Assembly: GCF_000241955.1 (NCBI RefSeq)
Contig: NC_016818.1
Coordinates: 1,426,001 to 1,490,000, forward strand
Direction of reading: 5' to 3'
Length of the DNA: 64,000 nt
DNA from: Rahnella aquatilis CIP 78.65 = ATCC 33071
Lineage (GTDB): Bacteria; Pseudomonadota; Gammaproteobacteria; Enterobacterales; Enterobacteriaceae
Part shown: positions 43,557 through 54,595 of the stretch, piece by piece
Position numbering within the stretch: position 1 is the stretch's first letter
How the letters are laid out: the number at the start of each line of letters is the position of its first letter
Position numbers and translations under genes: made by a program
The notes under the pieces: generated by a model
Told to the model about the DNA's origin: nothing
The model's input: the letters and a program-made list of their open reading frames with translations, nothing else
The model's database searches: none

Positions 43557-45164
43557 TCAGGGCAGGGTGTCGAAAGCATCTGATGCCGCCAGTAACGTGC
43601 GGGTGTAAGCCTGTTGCGGTGCAGTAAAAATCTGTTCACACTCTCCCTGCTCCACCACTTCTCCGTTTCGTAAAACCATCAACTGGTGGCACAAAGCCCG
43701 TACTACCTGTAAATCATGACTGATAAACAGATACGTCAGGCCGTGGCGCTGTTGCAACTCGCTTAAAATAGTCAGAATCTGTGCCTGAACCGATTTATCC
43801 AGCGAGGATGTCGGTTCATCCAGGATCAGCATTTCCGGTTGTAAAATTAACGCACGGGCGATCGCGATACGCTGGCGCTGGCCGCCGGAAAACTCCGTCG
43901 GGTAACGGTAGCGGGATTGCGGATCCAGCCCCACTTCCTGCATGGCGCGGATCACTTCTTTATCACGTTCCTGCTCGCTGACATGGCGGTGCACCAGCAA
44001 ACCTTCGGCGATGATTTGCCCGACGGTAAAGCGTGGATTTAACGCAGAGAAAGGATCCTGAAACACCACCTGAATCCGGCTGCGGAACGGCAGCATTTTC
44101 TTGCGTGAGAAAGCATGCAGCGGCTGGCCGTCAAACCAGATTTCTCCCTGCGATTTAAGCAGACGCAGCAATGCCAGTCCGGTGGTGCTTTTTCCCGAAC
44201 CTGACTCACCGACCACGCCGAGACTTTCTCCGCGACGAAGCTGGAAACTGACTTGTTTCACCGCGTGTTTGATAGCGACCGTGCGACGCAACAGGCCGCG
44301 CCTGACGGGAAACCCGACATCCAGATTTTTTACATCCAGCAGAACTGGCGGTTCGCCGGTCAGCGGTTGCGGACGGCCTTGTGGTTCGGCCTGTAAAAGC
44401 TGGCGTGTGTAAGGGTGCTGAGGCTGGCTGAACAGCGTGGTTCGTGATTGCTGCTCAACGACACGCCCGTTTTGCATTACCGCTACGCTGTCCGCCAGAC
44501 GGCGCACAATGCGCAGGTTGTGGGTGATAAACAGCATCGCCATCCCCATTTCCTGCTTCAGTTCGTCGAGCAGAGATAAAATCTGTGCCTGTACGGACAC
44601 GTCAAGCGCGGTGGTCGGTTCATCGGCAATCAGCAGTTTTGGCCTTGTCAGTACCGCCATGGCAATCATCACGCGCTGGCGTTCTCCGCCGGAAAGCTGG
44701 TGCGGAAAATCCCGCAGGCGCGAGGCGGCCTGCCTGATCCCCACCCGGTCCAGACAGCGCAGAATTTCAGTGCGTGCCGCTTCACCGTGAAGATTACGGT
44801 GCAGCGTCAGCACTTCAGTCAGTTGTTTTTCGAGGGTATGCAACGGGTTCAGCGATACCATGGGTTCCTGAAATATCATCGAAATCTGGTTGCCACGGAT
44901 TTGGCGCAACGTGTTGGCATCGGCTTGCAATAAGGACTGACCGGCAAACAGAATATCACCCTGAGGATAAATCGCCGATGAGGGCAGCAGACGCAGGACC
45001 GACAACGCTGTCACGCTTTTGCCGGAGCCGGATTCCCCCACCAGCGCCAGCGTTTCGCCGGCACGGATATCGAGTGATACATTGCTGACCACTTCACGTT
45101 TCAGTTTTCCCTGACGAAAAGCGACGCTGAGGTTTTTAATTTGTAAAAGAGGAGTATCCGTCAT
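43557..45164 (-). CDS. yejF: YejF, ATPase of the YejABEF peptide importer
   Basis: 535 residues from ATG at 45164 (MTDTPLLQIKNLSVAF), 1 bp after yejE. Two fused ABC domains, each with Walker A (GESGSGKS), Q-loop (IFQEP, VFQDP), signature (LSGGERQR, FSGGQRQR) and Walker B (LLIADEP, MLILDEP), as in Opp/Dpp-type double ATPases. Energises uptake of peptides such as microcin C through YejBE. Confidence 0.96.
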   Translation of the reverse strand: MTDTPLLQIKNLSVAFRQGKLKREVVSNVSLDIRAGETLALVGESGSGKSVTALSVLRLLPSSAIYPQGDILFAGQSLLQADANTLRQIRGNQISMIFQEPMVSLNPLHTLEKQLTEVLTLHRNLHGEAARTEILRCLDRVGIRQAASRLRDFPHQLSGGERQRVMIAMAVLTRPKLLIADEPTTALDVSVQAQILSLLDELKQEMGMAMLFITHNLRIVRRLADSVAVMQNGRVVEQQSRTTLFSQPQHPYTRQLLQAEPQGRPQPLTGEPPVLLDVKNLDVGFPVRRGLLRRTVAIKHAVKQVSFQLRRGESLGVVGESGSGKSTTGLALLRLLKSQGEIWFDGQPLHAFSRKKMLPFRSRIQVVFQDPFSALNPRFTVGQIIAEGLLVHRHVSEQERDKEVIRAMQEVGLDPQSRYRYPTEFSGGQRQRIAIARALILQPEMLILDEPTSSLDKSVQAQILTILSELQQRHGLTYLFISHDLQVVRALCHQLMVLRNGEVVEQGECEQIFTAPQQAYTRTLLAASDAFDTLP

Positions 45165-45165
45165 C

Positions 45166-46215
45166 TCAGAGCACCTCATTGTGGTGTGCGGACGGATTGA
45201 AGGCATCACGAACAGCTTCACCAATGAAAATCAATAATGACAGCAGCGCGGCCAGTACCACGAAAGCGCTGATCCCCAGCCACGGTGCCTGCAAATTGTT
45301 CTTACCTTCCATCAGCAGTGTGCCCAGCGACGGCGAGCCCAGCGGCAGGCCAAAACCGAGGAAATCCAGCGACGTCAGCGTGGTGATCGAGCCACAAAGA
45401 ATAAAGGGCAGATAGGTCAGGGTGGCGACCATCGCGTTAGGCAGCATATGCCGCCACATAATGGCGCGATCGCTGACGCCCATTGCCTGTGCGGCGCGGA
45501 TGTAATCAAAGTTGCGGGTGCGCAGGAATTCCGCGCGCACCACGCTGACCAGCGTCATCCAGCCGGAAAGCACCGTAATCAGCAGCAGCCACCAGAAGTT
45601 GGGCTGAACCACGCTGGCCAGAATAATAATCAGGAACAGAGTCGGGATGCTCGACCACACTTCGATAAAGCGCTGCCCGAGCAGATCAATTAATCCGCCG
45701 TAATAGCCCTGCGTGGCACCGACCATAATACCCATCACCGAGGTCATCACCGTCAGCAGAACGCCGAAGAACAGCGAAATCCGCAACCCATAGAGAATTT
45801 GCGCCAGCACGTCGTGCCCGTTGCTGTCGGTGCCCAGCCAGTTCTGCGCGGAGGGCGGAGAAGGGAAGGGCCGGGTGGTGGAAAAATTGATGGAGCTATA
45901 ACTGCTGCGAATCGGTGCCCACAGCGCCCAGCCGTGGTCTTCAATCTGGCGCAGAACAAAGGGATCCTGATAATCGGCCGGTGTTTCCAGCTCTCCGCCA
46001 AATGTTGTTTCGCTGTAATTGACCATAAAGGGCACATACCAGTGCCCCTGATAGCGCGCCAGCAGGGGTTTATCATTCGCCAGCACGTTAGATAACAGCA
46101 CCAGAATCAGCATCACCATGAAAATCCACAGTGACCAGAAGCCGCGACGGTTCTGACAGAAACGTGCCCGGCGCGCCTGACTGACGGTGCTCAGCTTAAA
46201 AAATTTCATACGCAT
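45166..46215 (-). CDS. yejE: YejE, permease of the YejABEF importer
   Basis: 349 residues. An N-terminal span, a periplasmic segment and five further spans with the permease EAA-type loop (RAAQAMGVSDRAIMWRHMLPNA). ATG shares one base with the yejB stop (TGATG), so translation is coupled. Forms the channel with YejB. Confidence 0.95.
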   Translation of the reverse strand: MRMKFFKLSTVSQARRARFCQNRRGFWSLWIFMVMLILVLLSNVLANDKPLLARYQGHWYVPFMVNYSETTFGGELETPADYQDPFVLRQIEDHGWALWAPIRSSYSSINFSTTRPFPSPPSAQNWLGTDSNGHDVLAQILYGLRISLFFGVLLTVMTSVMGIMVGATQGYYGGLIDLLGQRFIEVWSSIPTLFLIIILASVVQPNFWWLLLITVLSGWMTLVSVVRAEFLRTRNFDYIRAAQAMGVSDRAIMWRHMLPNAMVATLTYLPFILCGSITTLTSLDFLGFGLPLGSPSLGTLLMEGKNNLQAPWLGISAFVVLAALLSLLIFIGEAVRDAFNPSAHHNEVL

Positions 46216-47309
46216 CAGTGGCGGCCCTCAAAATCAATACGCGGGTCGACCAGCGTGTAAGTGATGTCGCTGACGATATTGAGCAGCAAACCAATCAGGG
46301 TGAAAACGTACAGCGTGCCGAATATGACCGGGAAATCGCGCTGTACAATGGCGTCGTAGCCCAGTAATCCCAGCCCCTGTAATGAAAACATCACTTCAAT
46401 CAGTAATGAACCGGTGAAAAACATGCTGATGAAAGTGGCCGGGAAACCGGCGATCACCAGCAGCATGGCGTTGCGGAAAACGTGGCGGTACAAAATTTGT
46501 TTTTCGTTCAGCCCCTTCGCGCGGGCAGTCATTACATATTGTTTACCGACTTCATCCATAAATGAGTTTTTGGTCAGCATCGTCAGGGTTGCGAACCCGC
46601 CAATCACGGTCGCCAGCACCGGCAACGTGATATGCCAGAGGTAATCGGTCACTTTGCCGTACCAGGGCAGCGTATCGAAATTCGGCGACGTCAGGCCACG
46701 TAACGGGAACCAGTCGAGATAGTTACCGCCGGTGAATAACACAATCAATAAGATCGCAAATAAGAAAGAGGGGACGGCATAACCGACGATGATGACTGAA
46801 CTGCTCCAGGTATCGAATTTGGTGCCGTTGCGCACCGCTTTGCGGATACCCAGCGGGATTGACACCAGATAGATAATCAGCGTGCTCCACAGGCCGAGGG
46901 TTACGGATACGGGCAATGCGCTTTTCACCAGCCCCATCACGGATGAGCCGCGGAACAGGCTGTCACCGAAATTGAAGCGCACATAATGGGATAACATCTC
47001 GACATAACGTACATGCAGCGGTTTGTCGAAGCCGAAGCGGTGGGTGATTTCGGCAATGACTTCCGGGTCCAGGCCACGTGCACCACGGTACTGGCCCTCG
47101 CCAAACTGCGCTAAGCCCGGCGAGGCTTTGCCATTTCCGCTGCCACCGTCGGCGCCAGGCAAACCGCTGGATTGCCCCATTTCAATAGCGGCAATGGCCT
47201 GATCGACCGGGCCGCCGGGGGCAATCTGCACAATAAAAAAGTTAATCGTGATGATCGCCCACAGCGTCGGGATCACCAGAAGCAGTCGTCTTAACAAATA
47301 GGCGGCCAC
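46215..47309 (-). CDS. yejB: YejB, permease of the YejABEF importer
   Basis: 364 residues from GTG at 47309 with GAGGAG 8 bases upstream, matching the E. coli start ([19 protein letters not shown]); the longer open frame runs back into yejA. Contains the DppB-type N-terminus and EAA loop ([21 protein letters not shown]). Starts 10 bp after yejA. Confidence 0.95.
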   Translation of the reverse strand: MAAYLLRRLLLVIPTLWAIITINFFIVQIAPGGPVDQAIAAIEMGQSSGLPGADGGSGNGKASPGLAQFGEGQYRGARGLDPEVIAEITHRFGFDKPLHVRYVEMLSHYVRFNFGDSLFRGSSVMGLVKSALPVSVTLGLWSTLIIYLVSIPLGIRKAVRNGTKFDTWSSSVIIVGYAVPSFLFAILLIVLFTGGNYLDWFPLRGLTSPNFDTLPWYGKVTDYLWHITLPVLATVIGGFATLTMLTKNSFMDEVGKQYVMTARAKGLNEKQILYRHVFRNAMLLVIAGFPATFISMFFTGSLLIEVMFSLQGLGLLGYDAIVQRDFPVIFGTLYVFTLIGLLLNIVSDITYTLVDPRIDFEGRH

Positions 47310-47319
47310 AATATGCTCC

Positions 47320-49125
47320 TCAGCGGCGTTGCGCAGGTAAACGGGCTGCGCGGTTAACGTCGTACCACCACGTATCAAGTTCCATTCCGTTGGACGGGGT
47401 GACGGCAGGCATAGAGAATTTATCCCAGTACGCGTAGCGCTCGTGATGGGTGTACCACATCGGGATCATCAGCATATTCCATGTCAGCACCCGGTCAAGC
47501 GCATGGCCCAGCGACAATAATGCCTCAGGTTTGCCCTGATTCGCGGCGATCTCGTCGGTCAGTTTGTCAATGGCCGGATCGCTGACACCTGATTTGTTGT
47601 AGGTGGAATCGAGATATTTGCTATTCCAGTAAATCTGCAAATCGCTGCTCGGATACGACGTGGCGGGATAAACCGTCGGCAGCATATCGTAATCACGCTG
47701 GCGCATACGGCGCACGAATTGCGAGTTATCCACTTCACGGATCGACATCTTAATGCCCAGTCGCTGTAAATTATGCTGGAACGGCAAGACGTACTGCGAA
47801 TTCCCGCCGCCGGGTAACAGCAGCTCGAAGGTAAACGGCTTGCCGGTTTTACCGTTCACCAGCACCTGATTTTTCACTTCCCAGCCCGCTTCTTTCAGTA
47901 ATGCGGTGGCTTTCAGCAAATTCGTCCGGTCATTTCCGCTGCCGTCAGAGCCGGGGGGCTGATACATCGTGGTGAAGACTTCCGGGGGCACTTTACCTTT
48001 CAGCGGCCCCAGCCACGCCAGTTCCGCAGAGTTGGGATAATCTTTTGCCGCGTAGTCGGTATTCTGGAAATAACTGTTCACACGCTGGTAGGCACCGAAA
48101 TACAGCGCCTTGTTCATCCAGTCAAAATCAAAGGCCAGCGTGATGGCTTCCCGCACCTTGCGGTCAGCAAATTGCGGGCGATGAATGTTGAATGCCAGCC
48201 AGCGCGTATCCTGCGCCGCCTGGTTTATCTCATCGGCTTTAACAATAAAGTTTTTGCTGAAATTACCGCCCTGATATTGCGTCGCCCAGTTTTTCGGCGA
48301 AGTTTCCATACGGAAATCAAATGCGCCGGACTTAAACGCCTCCAGTGCCACCTTGTCGTCGAGATAATAATCATAGCGGATGGTGTCGAAATTATAGCGG
48401 CCGCGGTTGACGGGCAAATTGGCAGCCCAGTAATCCGGCACGCGGGAATAGGTGATGTACTGACCGAGTTTGTAATCGCTGATACGGTAAGGGCCACTGC
48501 CCGGCGGCGGCACACTCAGCGGTTCATTGAATTTATGCTTTTCCCAGAATGTCTGCGGCAGAACAGGCAAGCCCAGCAGGCCGAGCATCATGTCTTTATC
48601 TGCTTTCGGCAACACCATGCGTACTGTCAGGCGCGAAATGGCTTTCACTTCCACGCCTTTATACACCACACGAAATTGCGGTACGCCTTCGGTCATGAAT
48701 TTGCGGAAGCTGAAGGCCACATCGCTGGCGGTGATGGGCGTATTATCGTTAAAGCGCGCACGCGGATTGATATCGACTTCGACCCAGCGGTACTGGCTGT
48801 CATAACGGGCAGAATCGGCGATCAGCGGATAATAGCTGCCGATTTCGTCGCTGGAGGTGGTGAACAGGCTGTCGTAAAGCGATCCGCTGCGCGCGGCCGG
48901 ATTACCGCGTGAAGCAAAGCGGTTGAAGTTGTCGTAGGTACCAATGGCCGCCAGGGTGATCTGACCACCTTTCGGGGCGGCAGGATTGACGTAGTCAAAA
49001 CTGGTGAAATTTGAGACATACTTTGGCTCGCCTAATATGGCGAAGGCGTAGCTATCCTGTATGACTTCAGCTTGTGCGCTGAGACTCAGCAGGCACAGCA
49101 CACCGGCAAAAACGCGAGAAAACAT
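47320..49125 (-). CDS. yejA: YejA, periplasmic peptide-binding protein
   Basis: About 601 residues; start set at ATG 49125 to give a normal signal peptide ([19 protein letters not shown]), though ATG 49158 is possible and ribosome sites are poor for both. SBP family 5 (oligopeptide-binding) with [34 protein letters not shown] and [23 protein letters not shown] blocks. Delivers peptides to YejBEF. First gene of the yejABEF operon. Confidence 0.95.
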   Translation of the reverse strand: MFSRVFAGVLCLLSLSAQAEVIQDSYAFAILGEPKYVSNFTSFDYVNPAAPKGGQITLAAIGTYDNFNRFASRGNPAARSGSLYDSLFTTSSDEIGSYYPLIADSARYDSQYRWVEVDINPRARFNDNTPITASDVAFSFRKFMTEGVPQFRVVYKGVEVKAISRLTVRMVLPKADKDMMLGLLGLPVLPQTFWEKHKFNEPLSVPPPGSGPYRISDYKLGQYITYSRVPDYWAANLPVNRGRYNFDTIRYDYYLDDKVALEAFKSGAFDFRMETSPKNWATQYQGGNFSKNFIVKADEINQAAQDTRWLAFNIHRPQFADRKVREAITLAFDFDWMNKALYFGAYQRVNSYFQNTDYAAKDYPNSAELAWLGPLKGKVPPEVFTTMYQPPGSDGSGNDRTNLLKATALLKEAGWEVKNQVLVNGKTGKPFTFELLLPGGGNSQYVLPFQHNLQRLGIKMSIREVDNSQFVRRMRQRDYDMLPTVYPATSYPSSDLQIYWNSKYLDSTYNKSGVSDPAIDKLTDEIAANQGKPEALLSLGHALDRVLTWNMLMIPMWYTHHERYAYWDKFSMPAVTPSNGMELDTWWYDVNRAARLPAQRR

Positions 49126-49319
49126 CCTGAATCTGCACTCCTGTGATGACGACAGCATGATGCGGCATTGCCGCAGGCTATTTCGATATTAATCAATTGA
49201 AAGCAAAGATTTTGTCACGTACGACGCTTCAGTTTCGTCCCTGATTTTGGCCTTTTTAACACAACCGGATGCAGACGCCTAAAAGAAAAATGGAACAAAA
49301 GATGCGGGACTGATGCAGG

Positions 49320-50903
49320 TCAAATCTGCCAGGTGGCTTCTTTCTCATTGAAATCACGTACAAAGTCCAAAAGCTCGGGAACACCCAGAGACTGACTGTA
49401 CAGATATCCCTGCAAATAGGTCACGCCGTGATTGCGCAGATATTCCGCCTGCGTCTGGGTTTCGACGCCTTCGGCTACGGTTTTGATCTTCAGCTCTTCC
49501 GTGAGTTTAAGGACGGTATCCAGCACCGGCGCGATCAGGGTTTTCTGATCAATTGACATGACAAAGCCGCGATCGATTTTCAGATAATCCAGCGTAAACT
49601 TCTCAAGATAAATCAGCGCGCTATGGCCGGTGCCAAAATCATCAATGGCTATTTCAATCTTATGGCGGCGCAACCAGTTAAACTCCCGTAAGGCACCTTC
49701 CGTATCAATCATCCCACGTTCTGTAATTTCGAATACCACCTGAAAAGCATTTTCAGGTAACGCTTCAATAAAATTCATCACATCGTCATGAAAGCTGATT
49801 TTGTTCATGTGGTGAGGGGAAATGTTGATGCTGAGTTTTCCCGGTTCGGGAAAAGCGTGTTGCAAGGTATGGGCATCTGCCGCCACCAGCGCCATCATAT
49901 GTTGTGTCAGTTCGACGATAAGTCCCTGATTTTCAGCGTAGCTGATAAAAACATCGGGCGGGATGCGCCCTTCAATCGGGTGCTGCCAGCGCAGCAGGGC
50001 TTCAACGCCGGTCACTTTCAGGCTTTTTGCGTCGATAACAGGCTGATATTCTACAAAGAATTCTTTATCTTTCAGCCCGCGGAGGACCTCGCGCTCAAGG
50101 TTATGGCGGTTCAGCAGGCTGTGATAAATCAGCGCACAAACCAGCAGACTCAGCAGCAGACCACCGGAGAACGTAAAAAATACATTAGCGTGGGTCAGGG
50201 CAGGGGAGTAGAGACGAATACTGAAAGGATAATCACCGATTTTGACGTGAGTAAAATGGCTACGGGGTAAATCATTGACCCTGATCAGATCTGTCTGAGA
50301 AGAAATCAATGCGCGGTCTCCTACCAGCAGCGCAAAGCCACGGTAGCCGGAACCTGGCTGTGCAAAAAGCATATAAGGCGACAGCGTCAGTTCCAGCGTG
50401 GCTATGACACCGTCATCCGTTGCGCCGGGGTTACGCTGCCATACCAGGATCACCGCGCGATTAGGAACGGCCGGCGTTCCCATCTGCAGGCCGATACTCA
50501 TACTTTTATCGAAATCGATGTCATGCAGGGTACTGTTTACAGGAATGTGTTGATTGCCGGAAGCCGAGGAACAAAAAACGATGCCATTACGCACCAGTTG
50601 GAAATCACGAACGCCAATGCTGAATGCAACGTCACGGTTTAATTCCCCGGCAATGGAATGGCAGGATCCCGTCGTGAGCAGCCCGATTCTGAGCATCGTG
50701 TCGGTTAACTGGCGCAGGTAATCAGAGGTAAATTGCGCTGTTCTCTGCGCGATTTCATTTTGTTCGCGGAGATTGTTGGTTTTAATAACGGTAAGGGTGG
50801 CAGCAGTGAATAAAATGAAAAACAGGGCTGAAAAAAACACGCTTCTCTTTAAATACAGGCGTTTGGGCAATACGGTGTGTGTTAACGCCGTTTTTAAACC
50901 CAT
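49320..50903 (-). CDS. rtn: Rtn (PdeN), CSS-motif EAL c-di-GMP phosphodiesterase
   Basis: 527 residues. Two spans (about 22-42 and 235-255) flank a periplasmic CSS domain with conserved Cys (TTGSCHSIAGEL, IVFCSSASG). The EAL domain starts VTGVEALLRWQHP and carries NISPHHM, EITERG, IDDFGTGHSAL and LKIDRGFV, so the metal and catalytic residues look present. CSS-EAL proteins respond to periplasmic disulfide state via DsbA/B. No GGDEF domain. Placed next to yejA as in E. coli. Confidence 0.94.
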   Translation of the reverse strand: MGLKTALTHTVLPKRLYLKRSVFFSALFFILFTAATLTVIKTNNLREQNEIAQRTAQFTSDYLRQLTDTMLRIGLLTTGSCHSIAGELNRDVAFSIGVRDFQLVRNGIVFCSSASGNQHIPVNSTLHDIDFDKSMSIGLQMGTPAVPNRAVILVWQRNPGATDDGVIATLELTLSPYMLFAQPGSGYRGFALLVGDRALISSQTDLIRVNDLPRSHFTHVKIGDYPFSIRLYSPALTHANVFFTFSGGLLLSLLVCALIYHSLLNRHNLEREVLRGLKDKEFFVEYQPVIDAKSLKVTGVEALLRWQHPIEGRIPPDVFISYAENQGLIVELTQHMMALVAADAHTLQHAFPEPGKLSINISPHHMNKISFHDDVMNFIEALPENAFQVVFEITERGMIDTEGALREFNWLRRHKIEIAIDDFGTGHSALIYLEKFTLDYLKIDRGFVMSIDQKTLIAPVLDTVLKLTEELKIKTVAEGVETQTQAEYLRNHGVTYLQGYLYSQSLGVPELLDFVRDFNEKEATWQI

Positions 50904-50990
50904 ATGTTGTGCCCTTTTCGCGCAGAGGAAATAAAAGGATTATGTCGTCAAAAAAACAACAGACACTTAATACACTTTATTACAGGCATA

Positions 50991-51020
50991 AAAAAACGCC
51001 ATCCAAAGATGACGTTTTTT
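50991..51020 (-). terminator. Terminator of mepS
   Basis: Hairpin CCATC/GATGA inside AAAAAACG...CGTTTTTT, 48 bp after the mepS stop on the minus strand. Confidence 0.7.
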
Positions 51021-51068
51021 TATTCGCTTGGCATAGGACAACAAGAACTAAATCATAAGGTAACGGGA

Positions 51069-51644
51069 TTAACCGTTAGCTAAAACTCGTCTTGCTTCAC
51101 GATAACGTGCATTCCAGTAGGACTCTTTCAGATTTGAAATCATCACACCGTTGCTGGTGGAGGCATGTACAAACTGATCGTTGCCTAAATAAATACCGAC
51201 GTGACGGCCTGTTGAACCCGCACGGAACAGAACCAGATCACCCGGACGCAGTTTCGTGCGCTGGATTTTCTTGCCTTTCTCTTCCTGTTCATAGGTTGAA
51301 CGAGGTAAATCCATACCAAATTGTTCGCGGAATGTTACCTGAACGAACGCTGAGCAATCGATACCACGCTTGCTGTCACCGCCTAACCGATAACGAACGC
51401 CTTTCCAGCCAGCGTACTGATCCATAATTTTGGATTTAACGTTGACGTTGCGAACCATTGCTTCGAATTCATCCTGAGAGGCTTGCAGTAGAAGGCCATC
51501 ATTGCCATTTACTGCACGCATATCAGTTTGCGCGTTTTCTGTGTTCGAAGAATGTGTACCACTACATGCAGAGAGAATAATTGCTGCACCAATCGCGGGA
51601 ATTATCCGCGTGATATATCTCAGAAACGGTTGAGACTTGACCAT
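51069..51644 (-). CDS. mepS: MepS (Spr), murein DD-endopeptidase lipoprotein
   Basis: 191 residues. Lipoprotein signal with lipobox LSAC (Cys near 27) and NlpC/P60 domain: catalytic Cys in [10 protein letters not shown], His in GRHVGIYLG and a third residue in [10 protein letters not shown]. Cleaves D-Ala-mDAP crosslinks to allow wall growth; degraded by NlpI-Prc in E. coli. Confidence 0.96.
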   Translation of the reverse strand: MVKSQPFLRYITRIIPAIGAAIILSACSGTHSSNTENAQTDMRAVNGNDGLLLQASQDEFEAMVRNVNVKSKIMDQYAGWKGVRYRLGGDSKRGIDCSAFVQVTFREQFGMDLPRSTYEQEEKGKKIQRTKLRPGDLVLFRAGSTGRHVGIYLGNDQFVHASTSNGVMISNLKESYWNARYREARRVLANG

Positions 51645-52072
51645 TATTGTTGTTATCCCTTGCTGTCCTTAACGATGAAATCGTTATTAAAATTGCCAAA
51701 CGAAGCGAGACTACCTGCCATATATCCGTGGGACAAATACTTCAGGGGGGAAATGTGCGTCAGAGCACGTTTATTCTCTCAACCGGGGTATTTTTAACAC
51801 ATTTCTATACAGGCGAACTGGAGATTACCGTAATGAACAAGTGATTGCGAGAGGTATTATGAGATTTTTTATAAGAAATTGTGATGTAAGGTGATGTAAG
51901 TAAACATGTTAAAAATGATGACTGATCTTTATACAAATTTTGGTTAAAACAGCATCATTAGGGCGTTGAAGGCACATTATACCGGGCAGAAGCGTTAAGA
52001 AACATCCCATAAAAAGGCCCGGCAGATCATCAGCATCTGTCGGGCCATAATTATTATGTATGTGTCCTAACA
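51645..52072. other. 428-bp mepS upstream region
   Basis: Contains the mepS promoter and, at its right end, the lpxT terminator. A short direct repeat (GTGATGTAAG twice, about 51880-51900) is visible. No convincing ORF or RNA gene. Confidence 0.5.
52016..52046 (-). terminator. Terminator of lpxT
   Basis: Stem GGCCCG-CAGA / TCTG-CGGGCC with T-run on the minus strand, 27 bp after lpxT. Confidence 0.8.
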
Positions 52073-52786
52073 TTATGCGCGTGGCTTAGGATTTTTTTTA
52101 CCGGGTAATTTTTTGTCAAGCCAGTTAATCAGCATATCGCTGGCGGGCGTCATTAACCACCAGCTTGCACCGACCAGTACGACGGACATTGAGCCTACCG
52201 CGATGTCAGTAAACCAGTGCGCACCAATCATCACACGGGGTAGTGAGAAGACGAGGGTGATGATCAAGGCGACAGCGAATGCTGACTTGCTCAGGTAGCG
52301 CAGCATAAAGCACGAGAAAATAATCAGCATCATGCCATGGTCGCCGGGGAAGCTGTCACTGGAGGCATCTTTAGTGGGAATGCCCGTCAGTTCGCTCACC
52401 CGGTTTACGCCCGGGAAACTCAGCGACGGACTTTTATGGCTGACAGGCAATAAATGTCCGAGCTGGTTGAGTACCACAGCGGTCAGCAGCATCACAATAC
52501 CAATAATGATGTAGCGGCGACGCCCGTCGCTATCCTGCTTCAGGAAATAGCCCAGATACAATATTCCCATCGCCAGCAGTGAAATAAGATCAAAAGCACG
52601 ATTATTGGTCACGGCGACCAGGTGCAGAAACCACGCATCAGTTGCCAGATGTTGATTAAAAAAGAAGAAGATCGATTTATCAATCGGGAACCAGAAACCA
52701 TGGTTTGCTGGCAGATAGAAAGATAAAAATAAGGCAACGCCTAAGACATTAAGTATCAGGATTGCGGGAATATTGCGGCGCCACAT
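52073..52786 (-). CDS. lpxT: LpxT (YeiU), lipid A 1-phosphate kinase-type phosphotransferase
   Basis: 237 residues, six spans, PAP2 family. Motifs SFPGDHG and SLPRVMIGAHWFTDI supply the catalytic His pair and Asp; the first motif is on the KQDSDGRRRY loop. Known role: transfers phosphate from undecaprenyl-PP to lipid A in the periplasm, recycling the carrier. Matches E. coli YeiU over its whole length. Confidence 0.95.
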   Translation of the reverse strand: MWRRNIPAILILNVLGVALFLSFYLPANHGFWFPIDKSIFFFFNQHLATDAWFLHLVAVTNNRAFDLISLLAMGILYLGYFLKQDSDGRRRYIIIGIVMLLTAVVLNQLGHLLPVSHKSPSLSFPGVNRVSELTGIPTKDASSDSFPGDHGMMLIIFSCFMLRYLSKSAFAVALIITLVFSLPRVMIGAHWFTDIAVGSMSVVLVGASWWLMTPASDMLINWLDKKLPGKKNPKPRA

Positions 52787-52846
52787 AAAGGAAAACCTAT
52801 TCTTAGCAAGGTAAGGAATAACTTAGTTAGCGTTAACTTAATCCGA

Positions 52847-53821
52847 TCAACTTAAACGAAACTTCAACAAAGATGATTGTATTGTATTCCATTGCACTTC
52901 ATTTTGCGTAATAAGCTCAATTCTGCTGTCTAACGGCGCCACCGGTTTCGTTTCTATGTGTAAGTCATTGCCCTGGCGGTTAATCAGTAATGTGCCTTCT
53001 TTAATGCGCATAATCCCTTTGACGCGATCAACCGGTACCGCACGTGCCCAGTCGAGAATGCCCGCGGTCTCAAACTGCGTTTCTCCATCAAATATCCATC
53101 CACAACTGGTATAACCGTCTGCCTGATTTAGCGCACGACGCCAGCGCTGTTTCCCCGGCAGGCTCAGCGCAGCAAGCCCAGGTTTTGCAGCATGCGCGTG
53201 ATGATGTTTACCTTGCGGTAACTCAACCAGATTCTGGCGCGGTAAATCAAGTAATGCAGGGTCGATCCGGCCTTGCGAAGCTGTCACCAGAAGGCGCTCG
53301 CGGCCATTATGCTGATACCACTCTTCCAGCTTCTGTTTGTCCTGCGCCTGCATCACATCAGACTTATTCGCCACGATAACGTCTGCCGAGGCCAGTTGAT
53401 CGCGGAAGTTTTCATTATCAATGACGCGCTGATCGCTTAACTGGCGTGGATCCAGCAGACAAAGCGTGGCATTGAGTGTCAGCCAGTTGCTGTAAACGTC
53501 AGACGTCAGTAAAGAAAGGATCTGTTTCGGATGCCCCAGCCCGGTGGGTTCTATCAGCAAGCGGTCAGGTTTAGCCTGCTGCAATAACATATTCAGGCCG
53601 ACCTGCATGGGCAAACCGTTCACGCAGCACATGCAACCACCGGGAATTTCCTTCAGCACCGCACCACTGTCAGCCAGTAATGCACCATCGATGCCGACTT
53701 CGCCGAATTCATTCACCAGCACGGCCCACTTTTCACCTTCAGGCTTCTGAGCCAGAAGGTGGCGAAGCGTGGTGGTTTTTCCGCTTCCCAGAAAGCCGGT
53801 GATCAGGTTGGTTTTGGTCAT
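52847..53821 (-). CDS. yeiR: YeiR, COG0523 zinc-binding GTPase
   Basis: 324 residues. P-loop GFLGSGKTTTLRHLL, metal motif GGCMCC (CxCC) near 62, G3-like EPTGLGHP and NKSD guanine motif. A His-rich GKHHHAHAAKPG stretch lies between the domains. COG0523 proteins are metal chaperone GTPases; E. coli YeiR binds zinc. No clear Zur box was found upstream. AAGGA ribosome site at good distance. Confidence 0.95.
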   Translation of the reverse strand: MTKTNLITGFLGSGKTTTLRHLLAQKPEGEKWAVLVNEFGEVGIDGALLADSGAVLKEIPGGCMCCVNGLPMQVGLNMLLQQAKPDRLLIEPTGLGHPKQILSLLTSDVYSNWLTLNATLCLLDPRQLSDQRVIDNENFRDQLASADVIVANKSDVMQAQDKQKLEEWYQHNGRERLLVTASQGRIDPALLDLPRQNLVELPQGKHHHAHAAKPGLAALSLPGKQRWRRALNQADGYTSCGWIFDGETQFETAGILDWARAVPVDRVKGIMRIKEGTLLINRQGNDLHIETKPVAPLDSRIELITQNEVQWNTIQSSLLKFRLS

Positions 53822-54036
53822 GGTTGCACATCCTTTTTGAAAAATTCCCCGCCAATGTGCAGCGACTCCTTAAGAAAATCCAGCGTTGCGCCGATGTAAG
53901 ACATGGATTGCTTATTTTTGTCGGCAGGCAAGCAAGATTTATTTTTGCCTCCGGATGTGTAAATTCAATTAGATGTATTAATGTTAAATTGTGGTTGCGG
54001 GAATTTTAAAATTAATAGTTATGATGAGGTGTCACC

Positions 54037-54348
54037 ATGAACAGAATGACCTGTGTACTGTTTTTGGGAGTCATGGCCTCAGGGACGATTCAGTTTGCCA
54101 GTGCCGCTGCAACAGGCGGAATTATTCATTTTACCGGGTCAATTGTTGACGGAGGATGTCACTTCAGTGCCGCACATAATGCGGTGATCAGCGACTGTGA
54201 TCGTGGCGGAAAACAGGTGAGGCAAGTTCACACTCTGAATGCGCAAAATCCTTCTTCTTTCGCCTTGCCTTTGTCTCTCGGGCAGGTCACCACGCAGCAT
54301 ATTAATCATGATCCTCGCCTTGCGGTGATGACGGTAAGTTATAACTAA
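54037..54348 (+). CDS. Orphan pilin-domain-like secreted small protein
   Basis: 103 residues with GAGGTG upstream, a signal peptide cleaved near FASA/AATGG, and a mature N-terminus (GGIIHFTGSIVDGGCHF) like type 1 fimbrial subunits. It has only two Cys 13 residues apart and stops well short of a full pilin (about 150-180), so the C-terminal strands are missing. No chaperone or usher gene is near. Could be a degenerate pilin or an independent periplasmic protein. Confidence 0.65.
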   Translation: MNRMTCVLFLGVMASGTIQFASAAATGGIIHFTGSIVDGGCHFSAAHNAVISDCDRGGKQVRQVHTLNAQNPSSFALPLSLGQVTTQHINHDPRLAVMTVSYN

Positions 54349-54595
54349 GTAGCCGTAAATAGTGAGTATCTTTAATATGTTTCGCTCCGGCATTGAGCGC
54401 GATAACGCAATCTATTGTTATGTGGCCGGACAACTTTACGAACTGGCTGGCCCAATCTTGATCGGGCCGTCAGTTTTCCCTTCCCGTCCTTTCCCTTTCT
54501 GCCGACATGTTATAATTTTCTCTCTTATTTCAGACATCAGAACGATTAATCAGGTGTCAGACCAATTGAGATTGTGTCAGAGAAAGGGGCAAAAA

